Assembly (NCBI GenBank): GCA_016744615.1 | Contig: JADGEA010000009.1 | Coordinates: 1-41,875, forward strand | Source of the DNA: Flavobacteriaceae bacterium | GTDB taxonomy: Bacteria; Bacteroidota; Bacteroidia; Flavobacteriales; Flavobacteriaceae | Direction of reading: 5' to 3' | DNA: 41,875 bases | Shown here: piece by piece, positions 9,283-17,519 of the stretch | Layout of the letters: the number at the start of each line of letters is the position of its first letter | Position numbering within the stretch: the stretch's first letter is position 1 | Translations under genes and position numbers: made by a program | The notes under the pieces: generated by a model | Databases searched by the model: none | What the model saw: only the letters and a program-made list of their open reading frames with translations | What the model was told of the DNA's origin: nothing

Positions 9283-9639
9283 ATGCATAATTTCAAAGAA
9301 TTAACAATTTGGAAAGAAGCTAAAGATCTTAGCATTACTATTTATAAACTAACAAACTCATTTCCAAAATCAGAAATTTATGGAATAATTTCTCAAATAA
9401 ATAGAGCATCTGTTTCTATTCCATCTAATATTGCAGAAGGAGCCGGAAGGAACACAAATAAAGATTTTTCTAGATTTATTTCAATAGCCATTGGATCTTC
9501 CTTTGAATTAGAAACCCAATTAATTATAGCACATGAAATTGGATATATTGGAGAAAAACCCTTTAATGAATGTATCGAAAAATTATCCTTGATTCAGAAA
9601 AAACTTGTGAATTTTAATAAATATTTAAAAAGTAACTAA
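9283..9639 (+). CDS. Four-helix-bundle protein (S23/bAvd-like family)
   Basis: This 118-residue protein belongs to the TIGR02436 four-helix-bundle family, known from open reading frames inside 23S rRNA intervening sequences and related to the Avd accessory protein of diversity-generating retroelements. Diagnostic segments are FKELTIWKEAKDLSI at the start, ISQINRASVSIPSNIAEGAGR in the middle and FELETQLIIAHEIGYI near the end. It is not in an rRNA gene here: it sits alone between hemL and hemE, with heptad repeats on both sides and a MITE-like element just upstream. No reverse transcriptase or template/variable repeat is visible, so a retroelement role is not supported. The molecular function is unknown; the setting suggests an inserted cassette. 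Confidence 0.88.
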   Translation: MHNFKELTIWKEAKDLSITIYKLTNSFPKSEIYGIISQINRASVSIPSNIAEGAGRNTNKDFSRFISIAIGSSFELETQLIIAHEIGYIGEKPFNECIEKLSLIQKKLVNFNKYLKSN

Positions 9640-9653
9640 AGTACAGAAAACCT

Positions 9654-9716
9654 TAATACTTGATACCAGATACTTGATACCTAATACTTGATACCTGATA
9701 CCTGATACCTAATACT
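9654..9716. repeat. Tandem heptad repeat, nine units
   Basis: Nine back-to-back 7-nt units with the consensus T-R-A-T-A-C-Y (TGATACC five times, TAATACT three times, AGATACT once) fill 63 nt between the S23-type gene and hemE. The array is inverted relative to the four units after hemL. Confidence 0.8.
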
Positions 9717-9736
9717 CAAAACAAAATTTTACAAAA

Positions 9737-10756
9737 ATGAAAAACGATCTATTTTTAAAAGCATTAAAGGGTGAAACTGTTGAACGTCCTCCAGTTTGGA
9801 TGATGCGACAGGCAGGTAGATATTTGCCTGAATTTATGGCAATTCGTAAAAAATATGATTTTTTTACTCGCTGTCAGACTCCTGAATTAGCCGCTGAAAT
9901 CACTGTACAGCCCATTCGCAGGTATGGAATGGATGCTGCAATCTTGTTTTCGGATATACTGGTTATTCCACAGGCAATGAATATTCCTTTCGAAATGGAA
10001 GAAGGCTTGGGTCCTTATTTACCTAACCCTATTCGATCACAAAAAGATGTGGATCAGACCGTTGTACCTGACATTCAGGAAACTTTAGGATATGTAATGG
10101 ATGCTATCAAACTAACCAAGGAGATGCTAAATAATGAAATTCCACTTATTGGATTTGCAGGTTCTCCCTGGACTATTCTATGCTATTGCGTTCAAGGACA
10201 AGGATCTAAAACATTTGATAAAGCCAAAGAGTTTTGTTTTACCCAACCTATTGCAGCACATACTTTATTGCAAAAAATAACAGATACCACTATCGCTTAT
10301 TTAAAAGAAAAGGTAAAAGCTGGAGTAGATGTGGTACAAATATTCGATTCATGGGGAGGAATGTTATCACCGGTAGATTATCAGGAGTTTTCTTGGAAGT
10401 ATATCCAACAGATTATTGAAGCTTTAAAAGAAAGTGCACCAGTTATATCTTTTGCAAAAGGATGTTGGTATGCTTTAGAAGAAATGAGCAAATCAAATGT
10501 TTCTGCATTAGGTGTTGACTGGACTATTTCTCCACAAATAGCAAGAAAATTCACCAATAATAGCGTGACTTTACAAGGTAACCTTGACCCCACCCGACTG
10601 TTGTCTCCACCAAAAGAAATTAAAAGATTGGTTACCCAAATGATCAACGATTTTGGTAAAGATAAATATATTGTTAATTTAGGTCATGGTATTTTACCAA
10701 ATATTCCATTAGATCATGTACAAGCATTTATTGATGCGGTGAAAGAATATAAATAG
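9737..10756 (+). CDS. hemE: Uroporphyrinogen decarboxylase
   Basis: HemE removes four carboxyl groups from uroporphyrinogen III to give coproporphyrinogen III in the cytoplasm. The N-terminal signature [16 protein letters not shown] is complete with the substrate-binding arginines, followed by [15 protein letters not shown] with the catalytic aspartate. Later segments [29 protein letters not shown] and [11 protein letters not shown] are all as expected. Length is 339 residues, normal. The start is at the first ATG, 20 nt after the heptad repeats. It forms a pair with hemN downstream, which starts 55 nt after its stop. Confidence 0.95.
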   Translation: MKNDLFLKALKGETVERPPVWMMRQAGRYLPEFMAIRKKYDFFTRCQTPELAAEITVQPIRRYGMDAAILFSDILVIPQAMNIPFEMEEGLGPYLPNPIRSQKDVDQTVVPDIQETLGYVMDAIKLTKEMLNNEIPLIGFAGSPWTILCYCVQGQGSKTFDKAKEFCFTQPIAAHTLLQKITDTTIAYLKEKVKAGVDVVQIFDSWGGMLSPVDYQEFSWKYIQQIIEALKESAPVISFAKGCWYALEEMSKSNVSALGVDWTISPQIARKFTNNSVTLQGNLDPTRLLSPPKEIKRLVTQMINDFGKDKYIVNLGHGILPNIPLDHVQAFIDAVKEYK

Positions 10757-10811
10757 TTATGACTTCTGAGTTAAATTCTGAATAAAGAATTAATTTATAG
10801 CATATAATTAA

Positions 10812-12170
10812 ATGAAGAATCTAATCCAAAAATATAATATTCCTGGTCCGAGATATACAAGCTATCCAACCGTACCGTTTTGGGATAAAGAAGGTATTTC
10901 ACTAGCCAATTGGGAAAAATCTGTGGTCAAATCTTTTAATGAAAGTAATGATACCGAAGGAATTAGTTTATATATTCATTTGCCATTTTGTGAAAGTTTG
11001 TGTACATTTTGTGCCTGCCATAAACGTATTACAAAACGCCACAGTGTTGAAGAACCATATATCACTACGGTTTTAAAAGAATGGAATATATATTGTGATC
11101 TGCTCATCAAAAGACCAAAAATAAGAGAAATCCATTTAGGAGGAGGAACACCTACTTTTTTTTCTTCTGCTAATTTAAAACTATTGATTAACGGCATTTT
11201 TAAAAGAGCTGATAAATTTACAGATTTTGAATTTAGTTATGAAGGTCACCCAAATCATACTACCGAAGAACAATTACAAACGCTTTACGATCTAGGCTCT
11301 CGAAGAAATAGTTTTGGCATTCAGGATTATGACCCTGTGGTACAAAAGGCAATACACAGAGTGCAAAGTTTTGAGCAGGTTAAAAAAGTAAATGATTTGT
11401 CAAGAAAAATTGGTTATACATCCATTAGCCATGATCTGATTTTTGGACTTCCGTTACAAACGGAAAAAAGCATCAGAAATACAATTAAAAAGACCATCGC
11501 TTTAAAACCGGATAGAATTGCCTATTACAGCTATGCACATGTACCATGGATCAAAGGTGTAGGACAAAGAGGTTTTGACAAAAACGATTTACCAAAAGAA
11601 AATGAAAAACGTTTTTTATACGAACTTGGTAAGCAATTATTTTTTGATGCAGGTTATATTGAAATAGGTATGGATCATTTTTCATTACCAAGCGATCCTC
11701 TCTACAAAGCCATGAAAAACAAAAAGTTACATCGTAATTTTATGGGTTATACAGCGGGAAAAACACAATTAATGATTGGTTTAGGCATGTCTTCCATTAG
11801 TGATTCCTGGTATGCTTTTGCCCAGAATGAAAAGACTTTGGAAGCCTATACCAAAAAAGTAAACCAAGGTACTCTTCCCATTTTCAAAGGACATTTATTA
11901 ACAAATAAGGATCTGATCATCAGAAAGCATATTTTAAATTTGATGTGTAATATGGAAACCAGTTGGGATATCGATTTAACTGAGAAAGTTAAAAAAGAAA
12001 TACTAAACCGACTTCAGGAAATTATAGATGACGGATTGATTGATCTTACAAACGACAAAGTTTTAGTAAAAGAAGAAGGAAGGATGTTCGTTCGGAATAT
12101 ATGTATGGCATTTGATCTTAAACTTATTGAAAACAAACCGGATACCAGAATTTTCTCCATGACTATATAA
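10812..12170 (+). CDS. hemN: Oxygen-independent coproporphyrinogen III dehydrogenase (radical SAM)
   Basis: HemN oxidatively decarboxylates coproporphyrinogen III to protoporphyrinogen IX without oxygen, using S-adenosylmethionine and a [4Fe-4S] cluster. Cluster cysteines are C60, C64 and C67 in the CxxxCxxC motif, with the extra C69 typical of true HemN (FCESLCTFCAC). The N-terminus YNIPGPRYTSYPTVPFW and the GGGTPTFF motif also mark HemN over HemW. The C-terminus ends KPDTRIFSMTI, as in flavobacterial HemN. Length is 452 residues. No oxygen-dependent HemF is present in the window, so this step of the local pathway is the anaerobic-type enzyme. Confidence 0.94.
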   Translation: MKNLIQKYNIPGPRYTSYPTVPFWDKEGISLANWEKSVVKSFNESNDTEGISLYIHLPFCESLCTFCACHKRITKRHSVEEPYITTVLKEWNIYCDLLIKRPKIREIHLGGGTPTFFSSANLKLLINGIFKRADKFTDFEFSYEGHPNHTTEEQLQTLYDLGSRRNSFGIQDYDPVVQKAIHRVQSFEQVKKVNDLSRKIGYTSISHDLIFGLPLQTEKSIRNTIKKTIALKPDRIAYYSYAHVPWIKGVGQRGFDKNDLPKENEKRFLYELGKQLFFDAGYIEIGMDHFSLPSDPLYKAMKNKKLHRNFMGYTAGKTQLMIGLGMSSISDSWYAFAQNEKTLEAYTKKVNQGTLPIFKGHLLTNKDLIIRKHILNLMCNMETSWDIDLTEKVKKEILNRLQEIIDDGLIDLTNDKVLVKEEGRMFVRNICMAFDLKLIENKPDTRIFSMTI

Positions 12171-12460
12171 AAGGTACATCTGATTATTCATAAAAATTGC
12201 TTTCTATCTAGCGGAATCGAAGTATCTCATTTTATAATTTATTGACAAGCATATAGGCTCGTTCCTTCTACAGGAGAAGTAATTCTTTTTTTATTTAATC
12301 AAAAAGAATTACTCACCCCTCTGGGTCGGGGTATCCGATAAAATGTCATCCCCTAAAAGGGGATCTAAATAATAAATTTCAAATTTTGATCTTCAGATCA
12401 AAACATGTGCCCAACTCGATTGGGTGTGAAACCAGCGAAATACCTCGATGGTTCTACCTT
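12171..12460. other. Intergenic DNA with several small palindromes
   Basis: No coding frame is convincing here. I see a hairpin with 13-bp arms (12278-12290 and 12301-12313, AGTAATTCTTTTT type), an ATCCCC-TAAAA-GGGGAT stem near 12346-12362, a TTTTGATC/GATCAAAA stem near 12381-12400 and a CCCAA/TTGGG stem near 12411-12425. The composition looks like accumulated repetitive extragenic palindromes rather than a gene. The first hairpin could help end hemN transcription but has no T-run after it. Confidence 0.4.
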
Positions 12461-12468
12461 TAGATTTG
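12461..12468 (+). promoter_or_regulatory. Possible -7 promoter element
   Basis: TAGATTTG fits the TAnnTTTG consensus. It lies 36 nt before the ATG of the tiny hydrophobic ORF at 12505. No -33 TTG is seen at the usual spacing. Confidence 0.35.
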
Positions 12469-12504
12469 TAAAGTTATATTTAAAGAAAAGAAGAATTTAA
12501 AAAG

Positions 12505-12609
12505 ATGATGATGTTGATGTTGAAATTTCTTTTTTGCTTACTTTTTTCTTTGTTAATAAGTATAACTTTGTTAATAAAAAAGAACGGGGTGAACTCAGTG
12601 GCTCTGTAG
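12505..12609 (+). CDS. Tiny hydrophobic ORF, 34 codons, possible small membrane peptide
   Basis: The frame from ATG 12505 encodes 34 residues: a methionine-rich start (MMMLMLK), a single hydrophobic helix (FLFCLLFSLLISITLLI) and a short tail with two lysines (KKNGVNSVAL). A -7-like box lies 36 nt upstream. A terminator-like stem begins inside its last codons (12577-12589 pairing with 12639-12651). The architecture resembles small membrane peptides, including type I toxin-like ones, or a leader peptide with an attenuator; the sequence does not decide between these. No biosynthetic gene follows, which argues against a working attenuator. Treat as a candidate only. Confidence 0.35.
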   Translation: MMMLMLKFLFCLLFSLLISITLLIKKNGVNSVAL

Positions 12610-12651
12610 ATTCACAAAGATCTAACCGAGGTATTAGTCCCCATTCTTTTT
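12577..12651 (+). terminator. Long terminator-like hairpin with inner structure
   Basis: Positions 12577-12589 (AAAAAGAA-C-GGGG) pair with 12639-12651 (CCCC-A-TTCTTTTT), 13 positions with one mismatch. The T-rich arm is at the 3' side on the plus strand. The 49-nt interior can form a further weak stem (GTAGAT with ATCTAAC). Confidence 0.45.
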
Positions 12652-12652
12652 A

Positions 12653-12760
12653 AATCAGGCTGCAAAGGACCAAATAGAATTCATCTTTATCTACAAAAGA
12701 AATATCAACAGAAATCATATTATTTTGTAATATTTTATTACCAATCAGTTTCATGTATCG
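12653..12760 (-). pseudogene. Short open frame, possible gene remnant
   Basis: The minus strand reads MKLIGNKILQNNMISVD followed by ISFVDKDEFYLVLCSLI and a stop, about 35 to 40 codons with protein-like composition. Upstream the frame closes at a stop next to a run of seven T and seven A, which could mark a frameshift. I do not recognise the family. It may be the tail of a decayed gene. Confidence 0.25.
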
Positions 12761-13040
12761 TTCAATATTTTTTTAAAAAAACACACTGCTATTAGCAAGT
12801 TTGAAGAGTTGTTAATAAAATTTTTAACATATAAATCTTTCGTTAATTGTCAAACGTTAAAAAAAGGTTGAGACATTAATCCCGTCTTAATTTATTAAGC
12901 TAAATCTACCTAATACTTTTCAATACCAATAATCATTGGTAGCGTTTAACTAAAAAAAACAATCATAAACTTTGTATTGCATTATTTTTTATTATTTTGC
13001 TAAAGATTTTTTTATAAAAAATTATTACGGCACAAAATAT
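12761..13040. other. AT-rich intergenic region upstream of the MscS-type channel
   Basis: I see no gene. The stretch just before 13041 contains an approximate promoter (TTATTTTG-like box near 13000) but no exact consensus. Confidence 0.3.
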
Positions 13041-15476
13041 ATGAAACATAATACTAAGAACTTTTACAAGTCTACATTCCTATTTTTTTTATTCACAGTA
13101 TTCCTATTTTTTAGAGTACAAGGTCAAAGCAAAGATATTCAGGTAACTGATAGCACTCAAGTAATTGATAAAGCTATTTCTATTGGTAATATTTCAGAGG
13201 AATCAGAAATATTAGACCAGCGAATTATTAAATTAAGGGAAATTCTTAAACCTAGTGCTAAAATTATTGAAGTTGATTCCTTACTAAATCTTGCATTTGA
13301 AGAAATTAAAAACAATAAAGATTCTCTTTTGAAACTTATAGATCATATGAACCGTAGAGATCTAAAAGTAAGCAAAATAGAATGGAAAGAGTATCATTCA
13401 AATGTAAGAAATGCGCAAAGTATTCTTAAAGACCGTACGGAAGAGGTAACTAATATTCATGATGAAATAGATCTTGCATTAAATAAATGGAGAAAGGCAA
13501 AGGAAAAACTTGTAAGTACAAATGAATCTAAAGATATTCTTACAAGTCTGGAATATATTATCCAAACACTTCAAGAAATTTCACAAGCAACCTATGAACG
13601 ATTGAATAGTGTTTTTAGCATTCAAAAAGAACTAACAAAACAGATATTAACTATTGATGAAGCAATAACAGAGATTGGGTTAGCTGAACTCCAAATACAA
13701 AAAGATTATTTTGTTTTTGATAGTGAGCCTATTTGGAAGTCTAAAAATGTAGGAATAACGGTTTTGGATTCAACAACAGTAAAATCTAATAGTTTTTCAG
13801 ATCGGATTCAATCAGGATTAAAAAAGAATAAGGATCAAATAAATGAGTTTATATCACAAAATTCTAAAACTGCAATATTGCAAATTCTTTTTATATTAAC
13901 AGTTCTTGCGCTAATATTCAGAGTAAACAGTAACTGGAAAAATCATGTAAATGAATTGATAAATCCAATCGAAAAACAGGCAGAGGTCGTTCTTTCCAAC
14001 CCTATATCCGCTTCTGTAGTTCTAGGAATATTAATTTCAGCATTTTTCTATGATAGGCTTGTTCCTGCATTTGCTGAGCTTCATATTTTATTGATTTTAA
14101 TTGGAACTATAATCTTATTACCAAAACTTACAAATAAAAGATTTAGACTCTTTCTTTATTTGATCTTTTTCGTTTATCTCTTCCATACTTATGAAGTATT
14201 ATTGGATTCTAAGACGAATCTATTAAGATGGGGCATGATCATGGAAGCTATTGTTTTAATCATATCACTTGTACTTGGGGCAAGAATAATAAGAAAAACA
14301 CCTGAACTATTTGAACCAATTAACAAAATATTTAATGTTTTTGCTTTAATTTATATAACAATCTTGATTGTTTCAATTTTGGCTAATATTTTTGGAATGG
14401 TTAGTTTATCCGGATTGTTAATTAACGGTATTCTTACATCTACAGTACTGGGATTAGTTGTTTATCTTTCTATAAAAATAGTTACCAGTCTTGTTTTGTT
14501 ATTTTTCAAACTACGTAAAAACTATAATATCCAGGCATTATCAACAATGGTTAACGCAACCAATCAGAGAGTTCGGCCAATTCTAAACTGGGTAGGTTTA
14601 TTTGTTTGGTTTATGTTTACTTTAAAAGGATTTGATGTATATAAATTTATTTTCACAGGGATCAATGATTTGATGCTGGTGACTTGGGAAATTGGAAAAA
14701 TGACGATTTCATTAGGTGGAATGCTTTCTTTTTTGACTATTTTCATTGTAACGCTTATCCTTGCAAAACTGATAGCTACCATTTTTTTAGATGATTGGAT
14801 GATAAAAATACTTCCCCGTGGTGTTGCTCCAGCTATCTCACTTGTTTTAAGAATAATGGTTGTTGGCATTGGCTTATATATAGCACTATCAGCTGCTGGA
14901 ATAGATTTGAGTAAACTTAGTTGGATGTTTGGCGCTTTAGGTGTAGGTATTGGTTTTGGACTACAGAATATTGTTTTAAATTTTATCTCAGGTCTTATTC
15001 TCGCTTTTGAAAGACCTATCAACCTTGGAGACACTATTGAAATTGATCAGGAAATGGGAATTGTTACCAATATTGGCATTAGGTCAAGTAATATTAAATC
15101 TTATTCAGGTTATGAAGCAATTATCCCAAACGGTGATTTGATCTCAAAAAAGGTTATTAATTATACTTTAAGTAATCGAGACAGAAGGAGTAAAATATTA
15201 ATGAAAACAGCTCCAAATGCTGATCCTGAAAAGGTAATCACTTTATTCAATGAAATGGCTTTAGATGATCCTAGAGTACGATCTAATCCAGCACCTAAAA
15301 CCTATTTTTATGGTTATGATGAAAATGGAAGTTTGAGTTTTGCTTTGTTATATTGGACAACTTTTTCAGATACCCTTAAAACAGATAGTGCAATTGCATT
15401 AAAAATATTTGCTAAATTAAAAGAAGAAGGTATTCAGTCTCCAGCTCCTGTTAGACGAATTGTTAAGGAAAAATAA
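13041..15476 (+). CDS. Large MscS-family mechanosensitive ion channel
   Basis: The product is about 811 residues. A signal peptide (residues 1 to about 30, ending FFRVQGQS) leads into a ~240-residue Glu/Lys-rich, probably coiled-coil periplasmic region. About ten membrane helices follow from around residue 275. The C-terminal part is the conserved MscS pore and beta domain: GALGVGIGFGLQNIVLNFISG, LAFERPINLGDTIEI, and IPNGDLISKKVINYTLSNRDRR. This resembles the MscK/YbiO-type large channels that open on membrane tension during hypo-osmotic shock. An earlier ATG at 12972 adds 23 residues without family support; the ATG at 13041 gives a clean signal peptide. The gene stands alone. Confidence 0.88.
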   Translation: MKHNTKNFYKSTFLFFLFTVFLFFRVQGQSKDIQVTDSTQVIDKAISIGNISEESEILDQRIIKLREILKPSAKIIEVDSLLNLAFEEIKNNKDSLLKLIDHMNRRDLKVSKIEWKEYHSNVRNAQSILKDRTEEVTNIHDEIDLALNKWRKAKEKLVSTNESKDILTSLEYIIQTLQEISQATYERLNSVFSIQKELTKQILTIDEAITEIGLAELQIQKDYFVFDSEPIWKSKNVGITVLDSTTVKSNSFSDRIQSGLKKNKDQINEFISQNSKTAILQILFILTVLALIFRVNSNWKNHVNELINPIEKQAEVVLSNPISASVVLGILISAFFYDRLVPAFAELHILLILIGTIILLPKLTNKRFRLFLYLIFFVYLFHTYEVLLDSKTNLLRWGMIMEAIVLIISLVLGARIIRKTPELFEPINKIFNVFALIYITILIVSILANIFGMVSLSGLLINGILTSTVLGLVVYLSIKIVTSLVLLFFKLRKNYNIQALSTMVNATNQRVRPILNWVGLFVWFMFTLKGFDVYKFIFTGINDLMLVTWEIGKMTISLGGMLSFLTIFIVTLILAKLIATIFLDDWMIKILPRGVAPAISLVLRIMVVGIGLYIALSAAGIDLSKLSWMFGALGVGIGFGLQNIVLNFISGLILAFERPINLGDTIEIDQEMGIVTNIGIRSSNIKSYSGYEAIIPNGDLISKKVINYTLSNRDRRSKILMKTAPNADPEKVITLFNEMALDDPRVRSNPAPKTYFYGYDENGSLSFALLYWTTFSDTLKTDSAIALKIFAKLKEEGIQSPAPVRRIVKEK

Positions 15477-15527
15477 AAGGCATTAAACTTCTGGGCAAAC
15501 CCTGAACCCATTCCGTAGGAAGGTTAG

Positions 15528-15616
15528 GTAATGTCATAGTATTAGTCGATTATAAAAAAATGAAAAGATTACAAAAAGAAACGATTTAAATTTTGGTGTA
15601 TTTCTGACCAAAGACT
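15528..15616. mobile_element. Degenerate MITE copy, right part only
   Basis: This stretch aligns with the right half of the complete element at 9041-9203. It has the AGTATTAGTCGATTATAAAAAA stretch, the AAAGATTACAAAAAGAAACGATT stretch and the terminal ATTTTGGTGTATTTCTGACC, ending at AAAGACT (15616). The left half is missing and replaced by unrelated sequence. Confidence 0.6.
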
Positions 15617-15913
15617 ATTTAGACCCCCTTTCCCGTTTTCACGGGAATGACAAATGGGATGACACTTCGACTTTGCTCAGTGCAGGCTATTTCATCGGAA
15701 TCCCACAGTGGGTCGAGAAATTCTTTCCGCTTGATACCTCGACCCAAGGGTACGAGATATCAAGCGGAAAGAATTTTATTTTTATAAATACCTTGGGTTT
15801 TCAAACTTTCTTCTTGACCACCGGCGCAAGCGTCAGGGAATTCTTTTGATTAAAGAAGTTGGAATAATAAAAATAGACCAATTAAAATATTTAACTTTGA
15901 ATCTCCATTAGAT
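15617..15913. repeat. Non-coding spacer with a strong 24-bp hairpin
   Basis: Between the two MITE remnants lies GC-richer, non-coding DNA. Arms 15718-15741 and 15753-15776 pair with a single mismatch (core CTTTCCGCTTGATACCTCG), leaving an 11-nt loop. Smaller palindromes include CCCGTTTTCACGGG near 15632 and a CCCACAGTGGG stem near 15702. These look like repetitive extragenic palindromes. No ORF is supported. Confidence 0.55.
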
Positions 15914-16048
15914 AGTGTCTGGTCGGGAATAGGAAAATTTCTCTAAATTGAATTATTTTTGATAAGATTTTTCCTTTTTTATATGAGGGGATACCGTAGT
16001 ATCAGTCGATTATAAAAAAGTGAAAAGATTGCAAAAAGAAACGATTTA
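15914..16048. mobile_element. Degenerate MITE copy, left and middle part
   Basis: The left end AGTGTCTGGTCGGGAATA matches the 18-bp terminal repeat of the 9041 element with three changes, and the interior follows it closely (TTTTTGATAAGATTTTT, AAAAGATTGCAAAAAGAAAC). The right terminal repeat is absent; the similarity stops about 25 nt before the start of the gene at 16073, so the element forms the upstream region of that gene. Confidence 0.65.
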
Positions 16049-16072
16049 ATTTTTAATAACAATGTTTAGCCA

Positions 16073-17494
16073 ATGAGTTTTAATAAATTATTTGAACAAA
16101 CGGAAAATTCAATAAAAATAGAATTTTTAAAGAGTATTCTTACTGAACATCCAAGCTTACGGAAAATGTTTTTAGAATATATTCCGGAAGTTGCACCTGA
16201 TATTCATGACAAGAACATAAATATCTCCGATTTTACAAAAAAAGTAAATGTATTGTTCAAAAGCTTTATGGAATCAATAGAGGCACTTAATTTTGAAGAT
16301 TTTGATTGGGAGAATTATATACCGCCACACAGTGGTTATATGGAGGAATGGGAAGCCTGCGATAGTATAGCCGAGCAAAAAATTGAAGATGCTTTTGGTG
16401 GCTTTGAAGAGATACTACTTGAAAATCTATTGCAAGGAAACCTTATTGAGATCATGATTGATATTTTGGCTTTTTATCGTGCTGCCACAGATGCTAAGAT
16501 CAACAACCCTTATGATGTACTTGAATCGGTTAACGACTATTTGATTGATACCAAATTAAGAGACTGGGTAGATTTCGCAACTAAGAAAATAAAGGTTACA
16601 CCATTATCTGACGAAAATATCATAAATACTATTATGCTGTTTTTCAAATATTTTGATTCTCAGATGCAAGGCTCTGCTAAATCTATACATTTTTTTGAAA
16701 ATTTTCTGATTGCCTTGATCAACAAAATATCAAACAAAAGTACCATTCCAAAGTTAGATAAAATAACATCTATAGATATTACAAATTTTCCCAGTTTTGC
16801 AAATGCTGTGATAAAAAATACTGGTTCCCTTGCTGATTGGGAAAATATTGCCCTTCATTTGTATCTTGTTAACAAACAAATTGCAGAAGAATTACTTGAC
16901 TATTACACTAAGACCAAACAACATAAAAAGTATCTTAAAACCGCAAAAAAATTGTTTACCGATGATAAAACATATTGGTGTATAACAATTCAAAAGTCTA
17001 TTTCTACAAAAGACGACCAGCAATTTTATATTGATGTGAATTTACAATGCAGTACTACTACTTCAAAAGTAAAGTATTACAAAAATGTAAAAGAGTTAAT
17101 CTCAAGTGATGAAAAAGATAGTTTTATCAAAAATTCAAAATACAATACAGAGCTAAAAGCCCTGATTTTTAAAGAAGATGGAGATTATGAAAAAATTAAA
17201 CCTCTGATAAAATCACTCGACAGTTTATGGAATTCAGCAGAAAAGATATTAGATACCATTAAAGACATTTATCCTGCATTTGTATTTAAAAAAATCCTTC
17301 AACATATCAATTCTCTGATGTCAGATTCCAATAGAAATCGTCATTCTTATGTAACAATTGCCAACTGGCTAAAATATGCAAATCAAATTCCGGAGCAAAA
17401 AGATAAAACAATGAAACTAACAACTAAATTATTTAATCATAAACCCAATTTACCGGCATTGAAAGATGAATTCAGAAAAGCAGGAATTATATAA
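16073..17494 (+). CDS. Unrecognised 473-residue helical protein, first gene of a pair
   Basis: I do not recognise this protein with confidence. It is soluble (no signal peptide or membrane helix), acidic and almost entirely predicted alpha-helical. The last ~90 residues (RNRHSYVTIANWLKYANQIPE, then a KL-FNHKPNLPALKDEFRKAGI ending) resemble the helical-repeat tail found in SWIM zinc-finger proteins. No zinc-finger cysteine pattern exists here. A conserved-looking N-terminal patch is DFDWENYIPPHSGYMEEWEACD. The next gene follows 25 nt downstream and encodes a long coiled-coil protein, so the two are probably one operon. The upstream region is a MITE remnant. Function unknown. Confidence 0.75.
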   Translation: MSFNKLFEQTENSIKIEFLKSILTEHPSLRKMFLEYIPEVAPDIHDKNINISDFTKKVNVLFKSFMESIEALNFEDFDWENYIPPHSGYMEEWEACDSIAEQKIEDAFGGFEEILLENLLQGNLIEIMIDILAFYRAATDAKINNPYDVLESVNDYLIDTKLRDWVDFATKKIKVTPLSDENIINTIMLFFKYFDSQMQGSAKSIHFFENFLIALINKISNKSTIPKLDKITSIDITNFPSFANAVIKNTGSLADWENIALHLYLVNKQIAEELLDYYTKTKQHKKYLKTAKKLFTDDKTYWCITIQKSISTKDDQQFYIDVNLQCSTTTSKVKYYKNVKELISSDEKDSFIKNSKYNTELKALIFKEDGDYEKIKPLIKSLDSLWNSAEKILDTIKDIYPAFVFKKILQHINSLMSDSNRNRHSYVTIANWLKYANQIPEQKDKTMKLTTKLFNHKPNLPALKDEFRKAGII

Positions 17495-17519
17495 ATATTA
17501 ACACAAAATCAATATTAGC

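Noticed and set aside
9283-9639. Four-helix-bundle gene as part of a diversity-generating retroelement
   Set aside because: No reverse transcriptase and no template/variable repeat pair are in the window.
9654-9716. Heptad array considered as a CRISPR array
   Set aside because: Units are 7 nt and directly tandem without spacers, and no cas genes are present.
12577-12651. Amino-acid biosynthesis attenuator
   Set aside because: The leader-like ORF is rich in Met and Leu, but no biosynthetic gene lies downstream; the next gene is a channel 390 nt away.
16073-17494. Calling the 473-residue protein a SWIM zinc-finger protein
   Set aside because: Only the helical tail resembles that group. The CxCx(n)CxH motif is missing.
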